Assembly (NCBI GenBank): GCA_023436305.1
Contig: JAEZJQ010000094.1
Location: forward strand, 1 to 44,364
Reading direction: 5' to 3'
Origin: Bacillota bacterium
GTDB taxonomy: Bacteria > Bacillota > UBA4882 > UBA8346
DNA: 44,364 nt
Shown here: positions 34,818 to 41,126 of the stretch, piece by piece
Numbering within the stretch: the stretch's first letter is position 1
Layout: every line of letters begins with the position of its first letter
Program-made: the position numbers and the translations under genes
The notes under the pieces: generated by a model
What the model saw: only the letters and a program-made list of their open reading frames with translations
Told to the model about the DNA's origin: nothing
Databases searched by the model: none

Positions 34818-35223
34818 AAGTATGGTGAATCCAAAAACAGGAGTGATGGAAAGCCACGAAAAACAAAAGATATTAAATTTAATCGCCTTTTTTGAAGAAA
34901 AAGGCTTTTCGGTCCATAATGCCCATAAGCGTGAAGGCTGGGGAAAAGATTTTATGACGCCCGAAGAATGTACAAAAATGGATTTTAATGAAATTAGCAC
35001 TTGTGATCTTTTCGTGGGATTTCCCGGATCACCCCCTTCCCCGGGCACCCATATTGAAATCGGATGGGCCTCTGCTTTAAACAAACCGGTTATTTTGTTA
35101 TTGGAAGAAGGAAAAGAATATGCCTTTTTAATTAAAGGTCTTAATACCGTCGCCAATGTGACTTTCATTCATTTTCAAAAGGAAGCGGATTATTTAAATC
35201 AACTCGAAAAAATGTATGATTAA
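34777..35223 (+). CDS. bcmB: Nucleoside 2-deoxyribosyltransferase-fold hydrolase, 5-hydroxymethyl-CMP N-glycosidase
   Basis: 148 residues. KVFIAGPF at the N-terminus, DFNEISTCDLFVGFPG, and GTHIEIGWASALNKPVILL with the nucleophile Glu at 94 are the marks of the nucleoside 2-deoxyribosyltransferase / MilB-BcmB nucleotide hydrolase fold. In the known pathway the enzyme splits the glycosidic bond of 5-hydroxymethyl-CMP to give hydroxymethylcytosine. GAGGAG precedes the ATG. It overlaps the transporter gene, so the two are translationally coupled. Confidence 0.82.
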   Translation: MNQGKKVFIAGPFKSMVNPKTGVMESHEKQKILNLIAFFEEKGFSVHNAHKREGWGKDFMTPEECTKMDFNEISTCDLFVGFPGSPPSPGTHIEIGWASALNKPVILLLEEGKEYAFLIKGLNTVANVTFIHFQKEADYLNQLEKMYD

Positions 35224-35230
35224 CGATTTC

Positions 35231-35289
35231 AACCTTGATTTCGGCAAGTCCTTATTTGAAAGACTTTGTAAGGACACCGGATTCGGGTT
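35231..35289. repeat. Palindromic element upstream of bcmA (copy 4)
   Basis: Outer arms AACCTTGATTTCGG (35231-35244) and CCGGATTCGGGTT (35277-35289) pair imperfectly. Inner arms GTCCTTA (35248-35254) and TAAGGAC (35269-35275) are perfect. It ends 4 nt before the AAGGAG ribosome site of bcmA. Confidence 0.6.
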
Positions 35290-35303
35290 AAAAGGAGCTC
35301 CAT

Positions 35304-36296
35304 ATGCTTTTTAACAATTTCCATGAAGCATATATCGAAACATTACGTGATATCTATTTCAGTCCCCAATTTTTTAATGCGCCCCGTGGTAACCATAGCC
35401 GTGAGAAGCTCAACTATGACTTCACAATAAAAAACCCTGTCGAACGTGTATGCTATTTGGCCGTACGAAAGAAAAACATCATTTTTAACTTCGCGGAAGC
35501 ATTATGGTATTTATCCGCGGACAATAAACTGGATTTTATCAATTACTATGCGAATAATATGTCAAAGTATTCCATGGACGGGAAAACGCTTACCGGTACG
35601 GCTTATGGGCCGAAAATTTTTAAATTCGGGAATACCAAGATCAATCAATGGGAAACAATTAAAAATTTATTATTATTTGAAGATCCGGATTCGAAGCGCG
35701 CAATTATCCAGATATTTGACGCGTCCGAACTTATAGTTCCGAATAATATCGATGTATCTTGCACTTTGGGCTTCCAGTTTTTTTTACGGGAAAACAAACT
35801 ATATATGGCGTCCTACATGCGTGCGAACGATGCTTTTCGCGGGATCGTCAGCGACGTATTTTCATTTACATTTATCCAGGAATTAATGGCCAAAGAGCTC
35901 CATTTGGAACTGGGAGAATATTACCATAATATTGGTTCGATTCACGTTTATCAATCGGATAATGATTGGATTGAAAAAGTTCTCCACGAAGCAAAAACCA
36001 GTCCCTCTCCCCATTTTGAATTTCCCAAAATGCCATCGAACAACAATTGGCCGTTCATTGAATGTGTATTGCAATATGAGTCTCAGTTAAGAAATAATAA
36101 GATAAAATTGTCGGTTGATGATATTGAACAACTTGACATCCCCGAATATTGGAAACAAGTTCTTTTGCTTTTTAGTTTATATCAATATATCACTTATCAA
36201 AGGCCGGTTGATTTTGCGTTATTTGATAATTTATGGCCGATTTATCAATATTTTATCATTAACAAATGGCCGTCCTTGTTCAATAAGGTAGTATAG
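35304..36296 (+). CDS. bcmA: Thymidylate-synthase-family CMP hydroxymethylase
   Basis: 330 residues. Thymidylate synthase fold: LWYLSADNKLDFINYY, GTAYGPKIF, SKRAIIQIFDASEL, catalytic Cys153 in DVSCTLGFQFF, RANDAFRGIVSDVFSFTF and IGSIHVYQSD. The Asn that binds the uracil face in thymidylate synthases (LGLPFN) is Asp184 here (RGIVSD). The same replacement is known in T4 dCMP hydroxymethylase and MilA/BcmA-type CMP hydroxymethylases and indicates a cytosine substrate. It would make 5-hydroxymethyl-CMP, the first step to bacimethrin. AAAGGAGC precedes the ATG. It is AT-rich (30% G+C at 35521-35580). Confidence 0.85.
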   Translation: MLFNNFHEAYIETLRDIYFSPQFFNAPRGNHSREKLNYDFTIKNPVERVCYLAVRKKNIIFNFAEALWYLSADNKLDFINYYANNMSKYSMDGKTLTGTAYGPKIFKFGNTKINQWETIKNLLLFEDPDSKRAIIQIFDASELIVPNNIDVSCTLGFQFFLRENKLYMASYMRANDAFRGIVSDVFSFTFIQELMAKELHLELGEYYHNIGSIHVYQSDNDWIEKVLHEAKTSPSPHFEFPKMPSNNNWPFIECVLQYESQLRNNKIKLSVDDIEQLDIPEYWKQVLLLFSLYQYITYQRPVDFALFDNLWPIYQYFIINKWPSLFNKVV

Positions 36297-36323
36297 ATTT
36301 CGCTTTTTTAAGGAGGAACGCTT

Positions 36324-37085
36324 ATGAAAACTTCATGGAAAGAAGATGCCGTTGCCGAAAAGTTCAATACGTATAATGATATCCTTGAACAAATTTTAGG
36401 ATTTCAATTTGTCTTCCAAACTTTTATCTCGAACCCGAATATTAAAACCGTGCTGGATTATGGATGCGGGCCGGGGAAAGTAGCGAAAAGACTTGCAGAA
36501 GGATCAAATTTTAATATCATTGCGGTGGATGAATCTCAAAAAATGCTTGATATTGCTATCAAAAAGCGCAATCATCCACGGGTAGCCTATCATTTAATTC
36601 ACAATGATTGTTTATCTTTTTTAAAAGACAATTCAGTGGATGGGGTTATGATCTGTTATGTTTTTATCAACACTGCCAGTAAAGATAGAATTCAGCGAAT
36701 TATGCTGGAAATTTACCGTGTACTAAAACCTCAATCACCACTCGTTATTTTAGACACGAATCCCGATTCAACAGGGATCGAGTTTTCGACATTTCAAAAT
36801 GGGATACCGGGGGAAAAATATACTTATGGAGAAGCGCGGCAAGAATGGTTGCACATCCCGGATCAAGAGGATCTTTTACTGAATGATTATCATTGGCCAA
36901 AATCGATGTATCAGGACCTCCTTGAAAAGACCGGTTTCAACGAAATTGAACAAATGGAACCAACCTTACGCAATTTCTCCAAAGAAGAATTAACAATCAT
37001 TGAACGGCAATATGAATTTAACCAATGGAAAAACGAGCGGGATTATCCCCCATTTGTAATTTTTCGAGCCATTAAACCAATATAG
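36324..37085 (+). CDS. bcmC: SAM-dependent methyltransferase, bacimethrin O-methyltransferase candidate
   Basis: 253 residues. Class I methyltransferase: motif I VLDYGCGPGKVAKRL (about 43-57), acidic end of strand 2 IIAVDES, motif II region SVDGVMICYVFIN, and the post-II EIYRVLKPQSPLVILDT. In the bacimethrin pathway such an enzyme methylates the 2-oxygen of hydroxymethylcytosine. AAGGAGG precedes the ATG. It starts 27 nt after bcmA and closes the AT-rich block. The substrate assignment is by context. Confidence 0.8.
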   Translation: MKTSWKEDAVAEKFNTYNDILEQILGFQFVFQTFISNPNIKTVLDYGCGPGKVAKRLAEGSNFNIIAVDESQKMLDIAIKKRNHPRVAYHLIHNDCLSFLKDNSVDGVMICYVFINTASKDRIQRIMLEIYRVLKPQSPLVILDTNPDSTGIEFSTFQNGIPGEKYTYGEARQEWLHIPDQEDLLLNDYHWPKSMYQDLLEKTGFNEIEQMEPTLRNFSKEELTIIERQYEFNQWKNERDYPPFVIFRAIKPI

Positions 37086-37229
37086 TAGATTTGTATTTTC
37101 TTCAATCATACCAGAGTGCGGCGGTTGGATTTTCATTGGCCGGCATGTCAATAATTTTTGGGGATATAAATATCGTTCGACCAATTTACTTTCTCTCCAA
37201 AATCGGTTATATTTAAAACAATCAATTAA

Positions 37230-37235
37230 TATAAT
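37230..37235 (+). promoter_or_regulatory. -10 box of the thi operon
   Basis: A perfect TATAAT 9 nt before the TPP riboswitch; the -35 region is weak. Confidence 0.5.
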
Positions 37236-37243
37236 ATTTTAAC

Positions 37244-37324
37244 TGCTGGGGGTGCCGTAAGGCTGAGAGAGAGTAATCTCGACCCTTTGAACCTGATGTG
37301 GGTGATACCAACGTAGGGAAGCGC
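37244..37324 (+). promoter_or_regulatory. TPP riboswitch (THI element)
   Basis: All THI-box blocks in order: GGGGGTGCC, the GGCTGAGAGAGAGT pyrimidine-sensing arm, ACCCTTTGAACCTGAT, and the pyrophosphate arm CAACGTAGGGAAGC. A terminator follows at once, so high thiamin pyrophosphate should stop transcription before thiS. Confidence 0.96.
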
Positions 37325-37334
37325 TGATAAATAG

Positions 37335-37370
37335 AATTCAGCTTACCTGCGGGCAAGCTGAATTTTTATT
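37335..37370 (+). terminator. Riboswitch-linked intrinsic terminator
   Basis: AATTCAGCTT (37335-37344) pairs perfectly with AAGCTGAATT (37355-37364), then TTTATT. It is the expression platform of the TPP riboswitch. Confidence 0.85.
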
Positions 37371-37383
37371 TGGAGGAATGACC

Positions 37384-37581
37384 ATGAAGCTAAGAATCAA
37401 CGGAAAATCCGAGGAGTCCGGGGTGGCCACCATTGCCGAACTGGTAGCGGAACAGGGCTTGCCCGCCGGACGGATTGTTTTTGAACACAATGGAGCAATT
37501 ATCAAACGGGAACTTTGGGCTGTAACCCGGTTATCTGACGGAGATAGTCTGGAAATTATACAATTTGTGGGAGGCGGATGA
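37384..37581 (+). CDS. thiS: Sulfur-carrier protein ThiS
   Basis: 65 residues from ATG 37384 (GGAGG 7 nt upstream; the ATG at 37378 is too close). Beta-grasp ubiquitin-like fold with the required C-terminal Gly-Gly (FVGGG). ThiF adenylates it, sulfur is added as a thiocarboxylate, and ThiG uses it for thiazole formation. The stop overlaps the thiG start region. Confidence 0.93.
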   Translation: MKLRINGKSEESGVATIAELVAEQGLPAGRIVFEHNGAIIKRELWAVTRLSDGDSLEIIQFVGGG

Positions 37582-38357
37582 TGGAAGATCAATTGATAAT
37601 TGGCGGCCGGAAATTGCGGAGCCGGCTTTTTGTGGGAACGGGCAAATATGCTTCTTACGACATGATTCCCAAAATTATTGAAGCCTCGCAAGCTTCGGTA
37701 GTTACCGTGGCCTTACGACGGGTTGATTTTGACATCCCGGGGGAGAACATGCTGGATTATATACCGAAAGATACAGTAATAATGCCCAATACATCCGGGG
37801 CCCGGAACGCGGCGGAAGCCATTCGGATTGCCCGAATCGCCCGAGAAGCCGGTTGCGGTAACTGGATCAAAATTGAAGTCATTTCGGATCAGCAGTATTT
37901 GATGCCCGATAACCTGGAGACGCTGAAAGCTACTGAAGTTTTAGCCAAAGAGGGTTTTGTGGTCCTGCCGTATATGAGCCCCGATTTAATGTCGGGTAAA
38001 AGGATGGCAGATGCCGGAGCGGCCGCGGTTATGCCTCTGGGCGCCCCCATCGGCACCAATCGCGGCCTGCAAACCCGGGAATTGATTGAAATCATGATCG
38101 CGAAGATCAATTTACCCGTCGTGGTTGACGCCGGGATCGGCAAACCCTCGGAAGCGGCGGAAGCATTGGAGATGGGCGCGGCCGCAGTATTAGTCAATAC
38201 GGCGCTCGCTACCGCCGATGATCCGGTGCGAATGGCACAAGCTTTCGGGATGGCCATATCGGCGGGGCGATTGGGATATTTGGCCGGTCCCGGCGCAACC
38301 CAAAACCTGGCCCGGGCATCATCACCGTTAACCGGCTTTCTGCATGATGAAGATTAA
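37581..38357 (+). CDS. thiG: Thiazole synthase
   Basis: 258 residues; ATG 37581, or 37578 with an ATGA overlap. TIM barrel: GGRKLRSRLFVGTGKY, VTVALRRV, the Schiff-base Lys in NWIKIEVI, and MPLGAPIGTNRG and VVDAGIGKPSEAAEAMEMG-type phosphate loops. It joins deoxyxylulose phosphate, dehydroglycine (from ThiH) and ThiS thiocarboxylate into the thiazole phosphate. GC-rich (67% at 37801-37860), in sharp contrast with the adjacent bcm genes. Confidence 0.96.
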   Translation: MEDQLIIGGRKLRSRLFVGTGKYASYDMIPKIIEASQASVVTVALRRVDFDIPGENMLDYIPKDTVIMPNTSGARNAAEAIRIARIAREAGCGNWIKIEVISDQQYLMPDNLETLKATEVLAKEGFVVLPYMSPDLMSGKRMADAGAAAVMPLGAPIGTNRGLQTRELIEIMIAKINLPVVVDAGIGKPSEAAEALEMGAAAVLVNTALATADDPVRMAQAFGMAISAGRLGYLAGPGATQNLARASSPLTGFLHDED

Positions 38358-38406
38358 CTTTACCATTTAAAATTCATTCCATTTGCATGAATCGTGGTGA
38401 AAAATT

Positions 38407-39513
38407 TTGTTCGAAGAAGAACTGGAAAGATATCGCGATCTCAACGACTGGCAAATTCTATATCATAATGATGATGATGCGGTCAAACAAGTCCTCGGTA
38501 AAAATAAACTAAACCTCCATGATCTGGCCACGTTGCTTTCTCCCGGAGCCCAGCCTTTCTTGGAGGAAATGGCCCAAGCCGCTTACCGGGTCTCTCTGCG
38601 GCATTTCGGACGAACCATTTTGCTTTATACCCCATTATATTTGGGAAATTATTGCGTCAATGGTTGTGTATATTGCGGCTTTAATGCCGGTAACCGAATC
38701 GATCGACGCAAGTTAAGCCTGACCGAAGTGGAACGGGAAGCGGAGGCGATTGCCACCACCGGTCTGAAGCACTTATTGGTTTTAACCGGCGAGTCCCGGC
38801 AGCAAACACCGGTAAGTTATATCAAAGATTGCTTATTGGTCCTGCGGCGTTATTTCTCATCGGTTTCGATTGAGGTCTATCCTTTGGAAACTGCTGAATA
38901 TATGGAATTGACCGTTTCCGGAATTGATGGAATCACGATTTATCAAGAAGTTTACGATGAAGTGGTTTATCGGAAACTGCATCCTTTTGGCCCGAAACGG
39001 GATTATCACTTCCGGCTCCAAGCGCCGGAACGGGCCGGGAGTGCCAGTATGAGAACGATTGGGATTGGAGCATTATTGGGGCTCAATGACTGGCGAAGTG
39101 AAGCGTTTTACATGGCGATACATGCAGCGTATTTACAACATCGTTTTCCTGAGGCCGAGATCAGTGTTTCTTTCCCCCGAATACGCCCGCAAACCGGGGG
39201 ATTTGAACCGGTCTCACCGGTCAGCGACCGGGATTTGGTCCAGATCATTCTGGCGTTCCGTTTATTTCTTCCCCGGGCCGGCATTACCATCTCCACCCGG
39301 GAACGGCCGGATTTGCGGGATCACCTGATTCACTTAGGGGTGACCAAGATGTCGGCCGGTTCGTCAACTGCCGTCGGCGGACATACCGGCAGCCGGGATG
39401 GAACCAGCCAATTTGAGATATCGGACCACCGTTCGGTGGCGGAAATGGTACAGGCTATTACCGCTCAAGGCTATAAACCCATTTATAAAGACTGGCATTC
39501 AATTGGGGGATGA
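38407..39513 (+). CDS. thiH: Radical SAM tyrosine lyase, 2-iminoacetate synthase
   Basis: 368 residues from TTG 38407 (GGTG about 8 nt upstream). The radical SAM [4Fe-4S] motif is CVNGCVYCGF near residues 84-93. LVLTGES, SIEVYPLE, VYRKLHPFGPKRDY and the C-terminal SAGSSTAVGGHTG complete the ThiH pattern. It makes dehydroglycine from tyrosine anaerobically for ThiG, which fits an anaerobe (aerobes use ThiO). Confidence 0.95.
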   Translation: MFEEELERYRDLNDWQILYHNDDDAVKQVLGKNKLNLHDLATLLSPGAQPFLEEMAQAAYRVSLRHFGRTILLYTPLYLGNYCVNGCVYCGFNAGNRIDRRKLSLTEVEREAEAIATTGLKHLLVLTGESRQQTPVSYIKDCLLVLRRYFSSVSIEVYPLETAEYMELTVSGIDGITIYQEVYDEVVYRKLHPFGPKRDYHFRLQAPERAGSASMRTIGIGALLGLNDWRSEAFYMAIHAAYLQHRFPEAEISVSFPRIRPQTGGFEPVSPVSDRDLVQIILAFRLFLPRAGITISTRERPDLRDHLIHLGVTKMSAGSSTAVGGHTGSRDGTSQFEISDHRSVAEMVQAITAQGYKPIYKDWHSIGG

Positions 39514-40782
39514 ATGATGAATCCATTGGAAACGGCTTTGTTAACTTTTTTCGGGCCTAAGCGCCTATCCAAAATCCAAGCCGTCAAAGTCGGGATTGCC
39601 GGAGCCGGAGGGCTTGGTTCCAACTGTGCGGTAAACCTGGTCCGTTCCGGGATCAATAAGCTGGTCATCGTTGATTATGATCGGGTGGAAGTTTCCAACA
39701 TCAACCGGCAATACTATTTTCTTGATCAAACCGGCAAGCCGAAAGTGGATGCGCTTCGGGAGACCCTGCTTAGAATTAACCCGGATTTGGAGCTGACCAC
39801 GGTTCCGGCGAGGATTGATATCACCAATGTGCGGGAATTATTTACCGGGTGCCAGGTAATCGTGGAAGCCTTTGATAATCCGGAATGTAAGCAACTCCTT
39901 ATCGAGCAGTGGCTGGGCACGGGAGTACTGTTGGTCGCCGCCTCGGGTTTGGCGGGCTGGGAAAATAGCGATACAATAACCACCCGATGGTTATGCCCCG
40001 ATTTCTGTCTGATTGGCGATCTCATCTCGGAAGTATCGGACCAACTTCCCCCGGTGGCGCCCCGGGTTGGCGTAGCCGCCGCGAAAGAGGCCCACGCGGT
40101 ATTAGAATGGATTCTAAATGCAAATAAACTGTCCCGCTCCTCATTGCCGGAGACTGATTTATATTGTCTGACCGCTTCCGAGTATTCATCCGGCCGTAAT
40201 AATCTGGAAGTCGTACGTGATATGCTGGAATCGGGAATCAAGATCATTCAATACCGTGAAAAAGGCTTGAAAATGTCGCAAAAATACCGGGAATGCGCCG
40301 CAATCCGGGAAATGACCGCTAAATTCGGTGCTACATTGATTATCAATGATGACATTCACCTGGCTCTGGCAGTTGGAGCGGATGGCATTCATATCGGCCA
40401 GGATGATTTACCGATCCGCCAAGCCCGACAACTGGTTGGAAGCGGGATGCTTATCGGAGTATCGACCCATTCCCCGGAACAAGCCCGGATTGCGGTCATG
40501 GAAGGAGCCGGCTATATCGGGGTGGGGCCAATTTACCGCACCAATACCAAGAAAGATGTTTGCGATCCGGTAGGATTGGATTATGTACGCTTTGTCGCCC
40601 AAAATATCTCCATTCCATGGGTGGCCATCGGGGGGATTAAGGAAGATAACGTGGCGGAAGTCATTCAAAGCGGCGCCCGGATGGTAGCCATGGTTACGGA
40701 GATTGTCGGAGCGGAGGATATAAAAGCCAAGATTAACGCAATCCGGCGGCGAATCGGCGCTGCCAGAGAAAGTAGAAAATAG
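39514..40782 (+). CDS. thiFE: ThiF-ThiE fusion: ThiS adenylyltransferase and thiamin-phosphate synthase
   Basis: 422 residues. Residues about 1-213 are the short (family 2) ThiF: VGIAGAGGLGSNCAVNLVRSG nucleotide loop, VDYDRVEVSNINRQYY, and AFDNPECKQLL. Residues about 216-415 are ThiE: YREKG, IINDDIHLALAVGADGIHIGQDD, VSTHSPEQA, GVGPIYRTNTKKDV and WVAIGGI. The first half activates ThiS; the second couples HMP-PP with thiazole phosphate. There is no frameshift or internal stop at the junction, so it is a true fusion. The start is ATG 39514 or 39517, directly after the thiH stop. Confidence 0.93.
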   Translation: MMNPLETALLTFFGPKRLSKIQAVKVGIAGAGGLGSNCAVNLVRSGINKLVIVDYDRVEVSNINRQYYFLDQTGKPKVDALRETLLRINPDLELTTVPARIDITNVRELFTGCQVIVEAFDNPECKQLLIEQWLGTGVLLVAASGLAGWENSDTITTRWLCPDFCLIGDLISEVSDQLPPVAPRVGVAAAKEAHAVLEWILNANKLSRSSLPETDLYCLTASEYSSGRNNLEVVRDMLESGIKIIQYREKGLKMSQKYRECAAIREMTAKFGATLIINDDIHLALAVGADGIHIGQDDLPIRQARQLVGSGMLIGVSTHSPEQARIAVMEGAGYIGVGPIYRTNTKKDVCDPVGLDYVRFVAQNISIPWVAIGGIKEDNVAEVIQSGARMVAMVTEIVGAEDIKAKINAIRRRIGAARESRK

Positions 40783-40826
40783 CTTAATAATTCAGCTTAA
40801 GCGCCGGACTGTATCTATAAAGCACC

Positions 40827-40928
40827 CCAGGAGTCTGTGCCCGTAACACTTTTTAATAACTAAAAACCACTGTATATTGTATTAGAATAAATACGGTTCG
40901 AAAATCAATTAGCCATACAGACTCCTAG
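40827..40928 (+). repeat. MITE-like intergenic repeat, copy B
   Basis: Terminal inverted repeats CCAGGAGTCTG (40827-40837) and CAGACTCCTAG (40918-40928) match at 10 of 11 positions. The interior aligns with copy A at 32746-32854. No ORF. Confidence 0.75.
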
Positions 40929-41126
40929 GGCTTAAGGGGGATTCCCGGAATTTACAATACTGACTCCTAGCAGTTTCTTTTTCTAAATATATTTTTTGTT
41001 TCAAAAAAATGATATATTATTTCTAGGAACCCTATGGGTCAAATCCAAAACGAATACAAAAGTATTTCCTAGGCAATTTTTTGATAATATCTGGGATAAT
41101 CGAAATTCCATCCGGGAGGAAATGGA
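40929..41126. other. Rest of the thiFE-kinase gap
   Basis: AT-rich. It contains another ACTCCTAG (about 40963-40970) and a TTCCTAGG (about 41067), both like the repeat end, and a small palindrome ACCCTATGGGT near 41028. No gene, and no convincing terminator for thiFE. Confidence 0.4.

Noticed and set aside
35304..36296. Annotation as thymidylate synthase ThyA
   Set aside because: The dUMP-selective Asn is Asp, and the neighbours form a bacimethrin pathway.
37086..37243. A second tRNA-Lys 3' end as right attachment site of a bcm island
   Set aside because: No copy of the tRNA 3' end (GTGGTCCACCA) is found near the end of bcmC, and no integrase is in the window.
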